This document shows positions 43,797-53,800 of a stretch of DNA of 64,000 nt, piece after piece. Origin of the DNA: Jiulongibacter sediminis (GTDB lineage Bacteria; Bacteroidota; Bacteroidia; Cytophagales; Spirosomataceae); contig NZ_LGTQ01000006.1 of assembly GCF_001306455.1 (NCBI RefSeq), forward strand, positions 372,001 through 436,000, in the 5' to 3' direction. The notes under the pieces were generated by a model. The model made no database searches, was not told the DNA's origin, and was given only the letters and a program-made list of their open reading frames with translations. The translations under genes and the position numbers were made by a program. Position 1 is the stretch's first letter, and each line of letters opens with the position of its first letter.

Positions 43797-44423
43797 TTAG
43801 GATTTACCACATTTGATTTGCTTAAGAAAGACATTGAACGATCGCATCATGCGAGTCAGGCTATCTTCTTCTGAATCGCAGAACATATCTAGCCTTTTTC
43901 TTGATTTTAGGGTCACCAGACCATGAACAAAGCTCCAGATCATTAAACTGGCGTCATCGACTTCGTAGGTAGCCAAGTAGCCATCTTTTTGGCAGCGATC
44001 TACCAGAAAACGAAGCAAGTCAAAGGCCTTCATGCCGTCGTCCCATACTTCTTCTTTACATTCAAGGCTCTCCATTGGGGCCTCCATCACAAACATGAGT
44101 TCGTATAACTCAGGATTCTCAAAGGCAAACTTGATATACTGCTCACCCATTACTTCAAGAGCATCTATAGGGCTGAGTTCAGGATCAATATTGGAGAGTT
44201 CTCTGGTAAGGCCATTAAAGGCCTCAACGTGCAGGTTAAACAGAAGCTCGTTTTTGTCTTTGAAATAGAGATAAATAGTGCCCGGGCTATACTCTATGGC
44301 ATCGGCAATGTTCCGGATACTTGTTTTCTCAAAGCCTTTTCCAAGGAAGAGCTTTTTGGCCGCTTCCAGTATTTTGACTTTCATCTCTTCTTTTTCCCGC
44401 TCTTTTCTGTCGGCTACTCCCAT
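43797..44423 (-). CDS. TetR/AcrR-family transcriptional regulator
   Basis: A 208-residue regulator. The HTH lies at about 35-57 (TSIRNIADAIEYSPGTIYLYF), with a helical ligand-binding half after residue 70. The ATG at 44423 is chosen; an open extension to 44468 would run through the operator and promoter region. It is the first gene of the efflux operon and likely represses its own transcription, because operator-like palindromes overlap its promoter (44430-44485). Ligands for such repressors are usually the exported drugs. Confidence 0.93.
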   Translation of the reverse strand: MGVADRKEREKEEMKVKILEAAKKLFLGKGFEKTSIRNIADAIEYSPGTIYLYFKDKNELLFNLHVEAFNGLTRELSNIDPELSPIDALEVMGEQYIKFAFENPELYELMFVMEAPMESLECKEEVWDDGMKAFDLLRFLVDRCQKDGYLATYEVDDASLMIWSFVHGLVTLKSRKRLDMFCDSEEDSLTRMMRSFNVFLKQIKCGKS

Positions 44424-44429
44424 TGAATA

Positions 44430-44452
44430 CAGTGTTTGAAAAATTAACACTG
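44430..44452. promoter_or_regulatory. putative TetR operator O2, inverted repeat
   Basis: CAGTGTT (44430-44436), 9-bp spacer, AACACTG (44446-44452): a perfect 7-bp inverted repeat lying between the -7 element and the tetR start codon, thus over the predicted transcription start. Confidence 0.55.
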
Positions 44453-44485
44453 CAAAGTAAATGAACACTGTTTAGTAAAAGCAAA
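44453..44485 (-). promoter_or_regulatory. promoter of the tetR-efflux operon with embedded operator O1
   Basis: On the minus strand, TTTG (complement of 44482-44485), a 21-bp spacer and TTACTTTG (complement of 44453-44460; 7 of 8 to TAnnTTTG). The spacer contains the quasi-palindrome TGAACACTGTTTA (44462-44474), which shares the AACACTG core with O2. A repressor bound here would block RNA polymerase. Confidence 0.55.
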
Positions 44486-44522
44486 TAAAACTTTACTTTT
44501 TTATGGAAATGGGCTTTGATAG

Positions 44523-45143
44523 TTAAATAAACAGCGATTTTAATTCTTCGAGAAGGCCGCAATCTCTTGGGTGAGCGGAGGTTTCGAGAAGCGGTAACAC
44601 TCTGAAATTGCCTCTATAAACCTTCATCTTTGCTTTTGGATTCGCACCCGAATCAAGAAGAAAACGAACAATTTCCGGCAGGTTTTCTGGTACTTGCTGC
44701 CGCCAAAGTTCCACACCATTGCTGGCCGTATAGTGAAGCAGAGTAGCCTTATGGCCGTATTGAGAAGTTTGATGAATCAATTTAGGATATTGACGTATAG
44801 TTTCTTTGAGTTTCTCAATGTCACCGCTGAGAAGACAGTCCACAGCATTTTCAAAAAGATGGTCGTAGGGCTCATGGGGTAAATTTTTCCATCGATCAAA
44901 ACCATATTCGTTGGCAATACACGATTTTACTTTATTATGGTCAATAGGCTGATCTTTCGTAAAACCAGGAAGGTAGTTTGAAAGCTCTGTTTCGGCAGCC
45001 TTATTATTGTTCAAGTGAGCCGTCCAAAGTAAATCTACCATTTCCTCGAGATGAAGAGCAATGGTCTTTTCTCCTCTTTCAAAAAGTAGGTTTCCATAAA
45101 TTTTCCGGACTTCAGCGACCTGCGGATGGCAATAAATCTTCAT
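44523..45143 (-). CDS. ankyrin-repeat-like protein
   Basis: A 206-residue protein without signal peptide. Residues about 100-195 look like two ankyrin-type repeats (ATLLHYTASNGVELW, VRFLLDSGANPKAK, LLETSAHPRDCGLLEEL). The N-terminal half is charged and helical and not recognised. Short of related proteins of this kind, which usually continue with further repeats. Divergent from the DUF4153 gene. Role unknown, likely protein-protein binding. Confidence 0.7.
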   Translation of the reverse strand: MKIYCHPQVAEVRKIYGNLLFERGEKTIALHLEEMVDLLWTAHLNNNKAAETELSNYLPGFTKDQPIDHNKVKSCIANEYGFDRWKNLPHEPYDHLFENAVDCLLSGDIEKLKETIRQYPKLIHQTSQYGHKATLLHYTASNGVELWRQQVPENLPEIVRFLLDSGANPKAKMKVYRGNFRVLPLLETSAHPRDCGLLEELKSLFI

Positions 45144-45254
45144 GAAATAAAGCTAGTCAGAATTTTATTTCCGAAGTATTTTTCAAAGTCTGGCAAAGGG
45201 GTATCTCAGTTATTTCACCTAAATTTCGTTAGAAAACCCAAGCAAAAGCCCAAA

Positions 45255-47024
45255 ATGTCAACGATAAAGGAACTGCTGAGTAAAGAAAACTTAAGAACTG
45301 CATTTGGACGACTGCTTCATAGCCACCGTAGGTTTCCGCTGGCTTTACTTTCGGCATTCGTTTTAGCTACTCTCCTGATTTATTCTATTTCTCAGGAAGA
45401 TGATCAGGTTTTTGAAGGTCTGATCGAAACGATCAGCACATTTGTTTTGGGTATTCCATTAATGTTCTCGCTGGAGCTTTTGGCAGAAAGAAAATGGTGG
45501 AATAAATGGATGCTCTTGGCTGGTGGTCTTTTTGTTTTGGTTATATACTTTTTTACTACTGAGTTTCATCCGGAGGATAACGAAAATATTCCGTTCCTGA
45601 TTCGGTTTTTAGGATTGGCTCTTATATTTCATTTAATGGTTTCGGTATTGCCATATTTGAAAGTACGAGACCAGCAGAAATTCTGGAATTTTAATAAGAC
45701 GCTTTTTCTTTCCATTCTGATATCGGCACTTTATTCGGCCACGCTTTTAGCCGGCCTGAATCTCGCCATTCTGGCCATTGATCAATTATTTGAGGCTAAT
45801 ATTGATGGCAAGGTTTATGGTTATGTAGCCGTCTTTATTGGTACATACGTAAACACTACACTTTTTGCCAATAATGTTCCGAACCTTGAGGAAATCGACA
45901 ATGAACTCAGCTATCCGAAAGGTCTGAAACTTTTCACCCAATATGTTTTATTGCCTCTGGTAGCTATTTATTTAATCATTTTATTGAGTTATGAAGTAAA
46001 AATTCTTTTGCAATGGGAGCTTCCCAAAGGCTGGGTGAGTAACCTTGTTTTGGCTAGCGGTGTGTTTGGTGTCTTAGCATTTCTTTTACTTTATCCTATC
46101 AAGAATTCGTCTTCATGGGTGGGCCGTTTTAATAAGCTTTATTACTGGATTTTGCTGCCGTTGATCGTTCTCATGATGGTGGCCATTTACGTTAGAATTG
46201 ACCAGTATGGAGTTACCGAGCCCCGATATTTGGTGGCGATTTTAGCCTGCTGGCTGCTGGGTATTTCCCTGTATTTTATCATCAGTTCTAAAGATGAAAT
46301 CTGGTGGATTCCTTTGAGCCTGATTGCCGTCGCCTTTATTGCTACTTTTGGTCCTTTAAGCAGCATTTCTGTAGCAGAGAGAAACCAGGAACGCCGAATG
46401 ACCGAGGTTTTAAACAAGTACAATTTACTTCCAGAAGGGAAGTTGGTCAAAAACTCAGAGATGAAGCTTACTACGGAAGACGCCGATAAACTTTCGGGCG
46501 GATTGGATTACCTGAGTCGCAGAAGACCAGAGGTGATTCTGGCGATGCTTTCCGAAGATGATCAAAAGACTTTTATGGAGAGTATTGAATACAACCGAAA
46601 AGACCTTCTTTGGGATTGGATGACTTTGGAGAAAACCGCTACTGAACAGGTGGGTGATCAAAGAACCATCAACGTTTACCGTCAGAGAGAATCACTTGAA
46701 AAAGCCTTTAATGCTGATTATGTCATGGAAGTTTATCCCAGCGGTAAAGACTGGAGTATGACCAGCTCAATTGATTCCGTTGAAATAAAGGTGATGAAGG
46801 TAGGCGATACCAAACTAAGAATTGAAATTGAAGACGAAGAGCTTATTTTTGATTTCCTTGAGGTATTTCAATTGCCGGGTGAGGTGAAAACCGAAAAGCT
46901 GACCTTTGAATCTGGGTCGACTGGCTGGAAAGGAATTTTAATTCTCAACTCTTTCTACAAAAAAGGAGATAAAGGCTTTTCTAATTTTGATGGTAAAATC
47001 TACCTGATCAGGAAGGGTGACTGA
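45255..47024 (+). CDS. DUF4153 family membrane protein
   Basis: A 589-residue polytopic protein with about twelve membrane helices to residue 390, then a hydrophilic C-terminal tail of about 190 residues. The block SALYSATLLAGLNLAILAID and YVNTTLFANNVPNL are typical of DUF4153. Start set at the ATG at 45255 (MSTIKELLSKENLRTAFGRLL); the longer open frame from 45126 overlaps the divergent gene. Function unknown. Its end overlaps the convergent Dpm1-like gene by 17 bp. Confidence 0.82.
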   Translation: MSTIKELLSKENLRTAFGRLLHSHRRFPLALLSAFVLATLLIYSISQEDDQVFEGLIETISTFVLGIPLMFSLELLAERKWWNKWMLLAGGLFVLVIYFFTTEFHPEDNENIPFLIRFLGLALIFHLMVSVLPYLKVRDQQKFWNFNKTLFLSILISALYSATLLAGLNLAILAIDQLFEANIDGKVYGYVAVFIGTYVNTTLFANNVPNLEEIDNELSYPKGLKLFTQYVLLPLVAIYLIILLSYEVKILLQWELPKGWVSNLVLASGVFGVLAFLLLYPIKNSSSWVGRFNKLYYWILLPLIVLMMVAIYVRIDQYGVTEPRYLVAILACWLLGISLYFIISSKDEIWWIPLSLIAVAFIATFGPLSSISVAERNQERRMTEVLNKYNLLPEGKLVKNSEMKLTTEDADKLSGGLDYLSRRRPEVILAMLSEDDQKTFMESIEYNRKDLLWDWMTLEKTATEQVGDQRTINVYRQRESLEKAFNADYVMEVYPSGKDWSMTSSIDSVEIKVMKVGDTKLRIEIEDEELIFDFLEVFQLPGEVKTEKLTFESGSTGWKGILILNSFYKKGDKGFSNFDGKIYLIRKGD

Positions 47025-47751
47025 ATTTTCTGAAAAGGCTCCAGACTTTCATCATGACCACACCGAAAATAGCTTCTCTGAAAATACCGGTCGACATTTT
47101 TGAAGTGCCTTTAGTTCTGTCGGTAAAGACAATCGGCACTTCTTTGATATTAAATTTATGCAGATACGCATTGAACTTCATTTCTATCTGGAAGGCGTAC
47201 CCTACAAAGGTGATTTTATCAAGATTGATGGTACTTAACACCTGGTTCGTGTAGCAGATAAAACCACCAGTGGGGTCCATTATCGGCATACGTGTAATCA
47301 TCCTAACATAAACTCCGGCAAAATAAGACATCAGTACGCGACCAATGGGCCAATTGACCACATTTACACCTGTGATATACCTTGAGCCAATGGCTACATC
47401 ATATCCTTCAATTTTGCAGGTATGATATAATCTTACAAGGTCTTTTGGGTCATGAGAGAAATCGGCATCCATCTCAAAAATGTATTGGTAATCCTGATCC
47501 AATGCCCACTTAAAACCAGTGATATAGGCTGTTCCCAAACCAAGTTTTCCGGTTCTTTCCAAAAGGTGCAATTGTTCCGGAAACTCCTTTTGAAGGTTTT
47601 TAACAATGGTACCGGTACCATCTGGTGAACCATCGTCTACGATAAGAATATGAAAAGGATCTGCCAATTTAAGAACAGCACGAATGATAGCCTCTACGTT
47701 CTCTTTCTCATTATATGTTGGTATGATAACCAGATTTTCTTTTGTGCTCAT
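47008..47751 (-). CDS. polyprenol monophosphomannose synthase (Dpm1-like GT2)
   Basis: A 247-residue GT2 enzyme of the DPM1 type lacking C-terminal helices. Nucleotide/metal motifs: VIIPTYNEKENVEAI, VDDGSPDGT and EMDADFSHDP (about 93-102). It transfers mannose from GDP-mannose to a polyprenol phosphate on the cytosolic face. Overlaps by 4 bp the DUF4296 lipoprotein gene upstream, a pairing I have not seen explained. Confidence 0.92.
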   Translation of the reverse strand: MSTKENLVIIPTYNEKENVEAIIRAVLKLADPFHILIVDDGSPDGTGTIVKNLQKEFPEQLHLLERTGKLGLGTAYITGFKWALDQDYQYIFEMDADFSHDPKDLVRLYHTCKIEGYDVAIGSRYITGVNVVNWPIGRVLMSYFAGVYVRMITRMPIMDPTGGFICYTNQVLSTINLDKITFVGYAFQIEMKFNAYLHKFNIKEVPIVFTDRTKGTSKMSTGIFREAIFGVVMMKVWSLFRKFSHPS

Positions 47752-48131
47752 TCGTAGGTTGGTCTTTCATTTTCTTTTCTTTCAATTCTGCCTCCTTTTT
47801 GCTGGTCCTCCAGCTCTTTCAGGCGAGCTTCAACGTCCTGAAAAATGAAGGAAAATTCACGTGGATGCTCGCCGTAATAGTTGTAGCTGGTAATGTAAGC
47901 CAGTGAATCGACACCATATTTTTTTAGTGTTTCAGCTTTTGAAAATTGAAAAGCTACTACGGCTGAGTCATAGCTTTGAAGGCTTAAACGACCCACTTCT
48001 GATTCTGCCAGCTGTAATTCTGTCAGAATATTCACCATTGTACTCTCATCTATAAGGTTGTCAGGGGCGTCAGGTTTACCGCATGAGGCAAAAAGCAATG
48101 TTATCAGGAAATAATAGGTCTTAAATTTCAT
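47748..48131 (-). CDS. DUF4296 lipoprotein
   Basis: A 127-residue lipoprotein with lipobox LFASC (C17) and the helical DUF4296 domain (TMVNILTELQLAESEVGRL, KYGVDSLAYITSYNYY). Bacteroidota-specific family of unknown function, probably anchored in the outer membrane or periplasm. First of a two-gene unit with the Dpm1-like gene, divergent from the DUF58 cluster. Confidence 0.87.
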   Translation of the reverse strand: MKFKTYYFLITLLFASCGKPDAPDNLIDESTMVNILTELQLAESEVGRLSLQSYDSAVVAFQFSKAETLKKYGVDSLAYITSYNYYGEHPREFSFIFQDVEARLKELEDQQKGGRIERKENERPTYE

Positions 48132-48281
48132 CTTCTTTATGAAACGGATGCATAAATTAAGGCACGTTTTAGAAAGGTATTATTGGCCATTGAATTTTCG
48201 ATTCAATATGGGCTAACTACCTTTACGAGACAAAAGTACATAAACGCCTCGTTTAGCCTACATAAAAAAACTTAATCTATA

Positions 48282-49139
48282 GTGAGGGATATCTTTTCAA
48301 GGCTGGATAAATACGAAATCAGAATTAGAAAGGCTGTGAATTCTCAAATGCATGGCAATTTCAGTTCTATTTTTAAGGGCACTGGTTTGGAGTTCGCAGA
48401 TCTTAGAACCTATCAGTATGGGGATGATGTGCGTACCATTGACTGGATTACTACCGCTAAAGGACATGGGGCATATGTCAAAATCTTTAAGGAAGAGAAA
48501 GAACAAACAGTCTTTTTCTTGTTAGATGTAAGTGCTTCTCAAGAGGTCGGGAAAAAAGGAAGTCTTAAAATTGACAGGGCCAAGGAAATCTGTGGAACAC
48601 TGGCCCTTTCGGCTTTGAAAGAATCAAGCCATGTAGGTTTATACTGTTTTTCTGATCAAAAGGAGCTTTATCTCAAACCAGAAACAGGAATAAAATTCGC
48701 CTATAAGTTTATTCTTAAACTCTTTCAACTTGAGCCTAAATCATCAAAAACGGACATAGCTGAAGCTATTCGTTTTGCTCTCAATATGATGAAACGCAAA
48801 AGCGTAATGATTTTGATTTCAGACTTTAGAGATTCGGAATATGAACAAAACCTGAAAGCTTTGGCCAAAAATCATGATTTGGTCGTAATTCATTTGTATG
48901 ATGAGCGTGAAGTTAATATTCCATCGCTGGGTCTAATTCCCGTGGAGGACAAAGAACAAGGTAAAATCAGATGGATGAATACTTCTTCAAAAGCTTTCAG
49001 GAATAACATGAAAGAGGAGTTTAATCGCAAACAGGAAGAGCTGAAAGATTTGTGTAAAAAGTATAATGCCAGTTATCTTGAAATCTCTTCACAGGAAGAT
49101 TTTGTGCCACGCCTTGTTGAATTATTTAGAGTCCGATAA
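48282..49139 (+). CDS. DUF58 domain protein (MoxR-associated)
   Basis: A 285-residue protein. The DUF58 signature YQYGDDVRTIDW occurs near residues 46-57 and the remainder is a von Willebrand-A-like fold (FFLLDVSASQEVGKKGS with a DxSxS metal-site pattern near 78-83, then LISDFRDSEYEQ). DUF58 proteins usually accompany a MoxR ATPase and BatA/B/D in stress or assembly complexes. No MoxR gene is in the window. The start is GTG at 48282; its stop directly abuts the next gene. Confidence 0.9.
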   Translation: MRDIFSRLDKYEIRIRKAVNSQMHGNFSSIFKGTGLEFADLRTYQYGDDVRTIDWITTAKGHGAYVKIFKEEKEQTVFFLLDVSASQEVGKKGSLKIDRAKEICGTLALSALKESSHVGLYCFSDQKELYLKPETGIKFAYKFILKLFQLEPKSSKTDIAEAIRFALNMMKRKSVMILISDFRDSEYEQNLKALAKNHDLVVIHLYDEREVNIPSLGLIPVEDKEQGKIRWMNTSSKAFRNNMKEEFNRKQEELKDLCKKYNASYLEISSQEDFVPRLVELFRVR

Positions 49140-50030
49140 TTGAGAAAGATTCTATTGACATATCTCTTTTCTATGGCATTCGGGCTGGCTTGTGCTCAAA
49201 AGCCTAGATTGACTTTTCTCAATGACAGTATTGGTCTTGGTGACATCGTTCGGGTAAGTTTGGTTTTTGAGCATAAATCTGATGTCGAAGTCTTTTTTCC
49301 GAATAATGGAGCATATTTCAGACCTTTTGAGTTCGTGAGTTTCAAGGCTTTTCCAACCGTTACTTCGGATACATTAAGCAAAGACAGTACTGTTTATGCA
49401 TTAAAGCTTTTCAAGGTAGAGAGTGAACAAAAATTACAGCTTCCGGTGTGGTTAATGAGCGATGGCGACAGTCTGTCCGTATATTCAAATCGTGACACGC
49501 TTTATCTGAAAGAGATGATCTCAAAGGAAAATCTTTCAAATGAAAAGCTGGAGTCTTCGGTAAATTATCAGTTTGCTCAAGAGGATGAAGGTTGGAAGGT
49601 TTGGCAGCTGGTTTCTTTGGGAGTAGTGGGTTTGCTGACTTTAACGACCTTGCTGTTCAGAGTTCAGATTTTTCGCTGGTACAGGCAGTATCAATTCAGA
49701 AAAAGGCAACGTGATTTTAAAGACAAATTCAGAAAGTTTATGAGCAGGGAGGCCGATCATGAAACTCTTCAGGAGGCCAACAGTCTTTGGCGGAGTCATA
49801 TGGAATGGATTGAAGATAAACCTTATACTTCTATGTCATCTGTTGAGATTGAAAAGCTTCACGAAGATGATAAAGTAAGCCAGGCACTTCGTGAAATTGA
49901 ATCATCACTTTTTGGAGGGCAAAAGTCTGACAGAATCAACCTAGCTTTGCATATTCTATTCACATTTGCCAATGAGCGATACAGAGAACGCTACTGGCAA
50001 TTTAAAAAACGTCTTAAAAGTAATGGATAA
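49140..50030 (+). CDS. BatD-like exported membrane protein
   Basis: A 296-residue protein: signal (ending GLACAQ), a beta-rich periplasmic half (about 20-150), one membrane helix (about 155-172) and a cytoplasmic basic helical tail (about 175-296). This layout resembles small BatD/DUF4381-like partners of DUF58 proteins. The TTG start at 49140 begins directly after the DUF58 stop. It overlaps the next gene's ATG by 8 bp. Confidence 0.7.
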   Translation: MRKILLTYLFSMAFGLACAQKPRLTFLNDSIGLGDIVRVSLVFEHKSDVEVFFPNNGAYFRPFEFVSFKAFPTVTSDTLSKDSTVYALKLFKVESEQKLQLPVWLMSDGDSLSVYSNRDTLYLKEMISKENLSNEKLESSVNYQFAQEDEGWKVWQLVSLGVVGLLTLTTLLFRVQIFRWYRQYQFRKRQRDFKDKFRKFMSREADHETLQEANSLWRSHMEWIEDKPYTSMSSVEIEKLHEDDKVSQALREIESSLFGGQKSDRINLALHILFTFANERYRERYWQFKKRLKSNG

Positions 50031-50658
50031 TCCGATTATCATTTTTGGTGCAGGAACTTTAGGTAAAATTGCTCTTGATATTTTCAATGAAAACAATGTC
50101 TTGATATATGGTCTTCTTGATGATAAAAAAGAACTCCATGGGCAGGAGTTTGGAGGTGTTACCGTTCTTGGCGAAACAGATGATGATGGTTTTTTGAAGT
50201 TAATAGGGAAGAAGACAGAATCTTTTGTGGCAGTAAGAAATCAGGAAGACCGTAAACGACTGGCTAAAATGCTGAATTCTAAGAGAAAAGTGATGCCAAT
50301 CAACGCGATCCATAAGAGTTCGGCGGTATCTGAAGAGGCCATCCTTGGGCATGGAAACCTTATTGGGGCTGGCTCAGTTGTTGGGCCTTTTGCAACAATA
50401 GGAAATCTGTGCCTTTTGGGCTCCAGAACGGTGATAGATGCCGAAGCTACTATCGCAGACTATGTAGATATTGGACCCGGTTCGGTCATCAATAGTGGAG
50501 TAAAGGTAGAAGAAGGTGCTTTTATTGGCAGTAATGTTACCGTTGTTTCTGGTGTAACTATTGGAAAAGGAGCTCGAATAGGGGCAGGTTCCGTAGTTAT
50601 TGAAAGTGTTGAGGCCGGAAAAACAGTCTTTGGAAACCCCGCTAAAGTAATGAGCTAA
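50023..50658 (+). CDS. NeuD-family sugar/acyl transferase (left-handed beta-helix)
   Basis: A 211-residue acyltransferase of the NeuD/PglD group. An N-terminal Rossmann-like substrate domain starts IIIFGAGTLGKIALDI, and hexapeptide repeats (GNLIGAGSVVGPFATIG onward) form the C-terminal beta-helix, which uses acetyl-CoA. Members acetylate sialic acid or amino sugars, or modify nucleotide-linked sugars. Coupled by overlap (ATGGATAA) to the BatD-like gene, although its usual companions are glycan genes. Acceptor unknown. Confidence 0.87.
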   Translation: MDNPIIIFGAGTLGKIALDIFNENNVLIYGLLDDKKELHGQEFGGVTVLGETDDDGFLKLIGKKTESFVAVRNQEDRKRLAKMLNSKRKVMPINAIHKSSAVSEEAILGHGNLIGAGSVVGPFATIGNLCLLGSRTVIDAEATIADYVDIGPGSVINSGVKVEEGAFIGSNVTVVSGVTIGKGARIGAGSVVIESVEAGKTVFGNPAKVMS

Positions 50659-50807
50659 TTCGCTTTGAAATTAACCCAATGCATATTGGATTATTCAAAG
50701 AATAGTTTGAGATAATTTATTCAAAAATTGATTCAGGTGCCTCGCAGGGCTAAATTGGTGAGATTTTATACAGTTAATACCTTTTAGACAAAGGAAATCG
50801 ATAGAAA

Positions 50808-53800
50808 ATGAAGGAGTACGTAAAACCGATCAAAAGATTATTAATTGCGAATAGAGGTGAAATCGCCATCCGTATCATGCGGGCAGCTTCAGAGCTGGGT
50901 ATTACCACTGTTGCACTTTACACATTTGAAGATAGATATTCACTACACAGATATAAAGCTGATGAGGCTTATCAGATTGGTGCAGAGACTGATCCTTTAA
51001 AACCTTACCTGGATATTGAAGGTATTATCAAACTTGCCAAGCAAAAGAACATTGATGGTATTCACCCGGGATACGGTTTCCTTTCTGAAAACGTACAACT
51101 GGTCAGAAGATGTAATGAAGAGGGAATCATCTTTGTAGGTCCTACGGCTGAAGCAATGGATCAGCTGGGTGATAAGAAGGCCGCAAAAAATATGGCGACC
51201 AAAGCTGGAGTGCCTTTGATTCCGGACTACAGAAAAGAAATTCCTGATGTAGATTTTGCTCTTGAGAGAGCAAAAGAAATCGGTTTCCCGATGATCGTGA
51301 AAGCGGTAGCCGGTGGTGGTGGCCGTGGTATGAGAATCGTGAATAATGAAGAAGAGTTTCCGAAAGCATTTTCAGAAGCTAAGAATGAAGCCAAAACGGC
51401 CTTTGGCAATGATGATGTTTTCTTAGAGAAGTTTGTGGTAGAGCCAAAACACCTGGAAGTGCAGCTCTTAGGTGATACACATGGTAACCTTATTCACCTG
51501 TATGAAAGAGACTGCTCCGTTCAGCGTAGATTCCAGAAAGTAGTGGAGGTAGCTCCTTCTTTCGGTTTGAAGCAGGAAACTCGTCAGAAGCTTTATGACT
51601 ATGCCATTAAGATTGGTAAACAGGTAGGTTATTCTAACGCCGGTACTGTAGAGTTTCTGGTAGATAAGCAGGAAAATGTTTACTTCATTGAAGTAAACCC
51701 GAGAATTCAGGTAGAGCATACCATTACTGAGGAAGTTACAGGTGTAGATATCGTTCGTTCGCAGTTGTTGATCGCCATGGGTTATAAACTGTCAGACAAC
51801 GGCATTTATATCCATAACCAAGATGAAGTTCCTTTGAAAGGTTACGCTATCCAATGTAGAGTAACCACCGAAGATCCTGCTAATGGATTTAAGCCAGACT
51901 TTGGTACCTTAATCGCTTATAGAAATGCCGCTGGCTTTGGCATTCGTTTAGATGAAGGTTCGGCCTATCCGGGCATGAAGATATCTCCTTTCTTCGACTC
52001 TATGATCGTTAAAGTGACGGCCCGTGGCAGAACACTTAAGGGTGCTTCACAACGCTTGGCCAGAACTTTGGTAGAATACAGAATTAGAGGTGTAAAGACC
52101 AACATTCCTTTCTTAAGAAATGTAATAAATCACCCTGAGTTCCAACAAGGAAAGGCGAGGGTTTCTTTCATTGAGAATCACCCAGAACTACTTGACTTAT
52201 TTAAGCCCAAAGACAGATCTACAAAAGCAATGCGTCTGATTGCAGATGTAATTGTGAATGGAAACAGAACACTAGGTAAGATTGACAAAATCGACTATCC
52301 TCAACCCAAGGTTCCTTTAATTGAGCCGTTTCAGGAGTATCCTGATGGCAACAAGCAGCGTCTTGACTCTATGGGTGCTGAGAAGTTTGCTCAATGGGTG
52401 AAAGATCAAAAGCAAGTCTTATTTACAGATACAACGTTCAGAGATGGTCATCAGTCATTGCTAGCTACAAGAGTTAGAACTCAGGATATGCTTGCGGTAG
52501 CCGAAGGTTTTGCCAAAGACTTTCCTCAATTATTCTCCATGGAAGTGTGGGGTGGGGCTACTTTTGATGTGGCTATGCGTTTCCTTTATGAAAGCCCGTG
52601 GAGAAGGCTTCAGTCTTTCAGAGAGGCCATGCCAAATATGCTTCTTCAGATGCTTTTGAGAGGCTCAAATGCCGTTGGTTATACCGCCTACCCAGATAAC
52701 TTGGTTGAGAGCTTTATCGAAAAGTCAGCCGAAAACGGTATTGACGTCTTCAGAATATTTGACTCACTGAACTGGATTGAATCCATGAAGCTGAGTATTC
52801 GCACTGTACGTGAGCGTACAAACTCACTGGCAGAGGCGGCAATCTGTTACACAGGTGATATGATGGATCCTAACCAGACCAAATACACATTAGAGTATTA
52901 TCTGGATATGGCTCGACAGCTAGAAGACGAGGGTGCACATATTATTGCCATTAAAGATATGGCTGGTCTTCTTAAGCCAAATGCTGCAGAGGTACTGGTA
53001 AGAGAATTGAAAAAAGCGGTAGATCTGCCGGTTCATTTGCATACGCATGATACTTCTTCTATACAGGCGGCTACTTATCTGAAATCTGTAGATAGCGGTA
53101 TTGATGTCATTGACTGTGCACTTGGTGGGCTTTCCGGTTTGACTTCGCAGCCAAACTTTAACTCTGTAGCAGCCATGCTTAAAGGGCACGAAAGAGAATG
53201 TGAGCTAGACCTTTCTAGACTAAACCAGTATAGTAACTACTGGGAAGATGTAAGAGCTATGTATGCTCCGTTTGAGTCTGGTTTAAAATCTGGTTCAGCA
53301 GAGGTTTATGAGCATGAAATGCCAGGCGGTCAATACTCCAACCTGAAGTCTCAGGCTATCTCTTTAGGTCTCGGAGACAAGTTTGATGATTTGAAGCATA
53401 ATTATCATGTAGTCAATAAGATGTTTGGTGATATCGTTAAAGTTACACCGTCTTCCAAAGTAGTTGGTGATATGGCTCTGTTCATGACATCAAATGACCT
53501 GAATGAAGAAGATATTTTCAAGAAAGGTGATACCATTAGTTTCCCTGAGTCTGTAAAAGGCTTCTTTAGAGGTGACCTAGGTCAGCCTCCCGGAGGATTC
53601 CCAAAAGAGCTTCAAAAGATTATTTTGAAGGATATCGAGCCATACACAGAAAGACCAAACGCTCACATGGAGCCAATTGATCTTGAGGCTGAGTTTAAGC
53701 AATTTGAAAAAGACTTCCCTGGTAGTGATGGTTACCTCGACTTCCTGGCGTATAAATTATACGATAAGGTTTACGAAGAATTCCATGAAAACAGAGCCAA

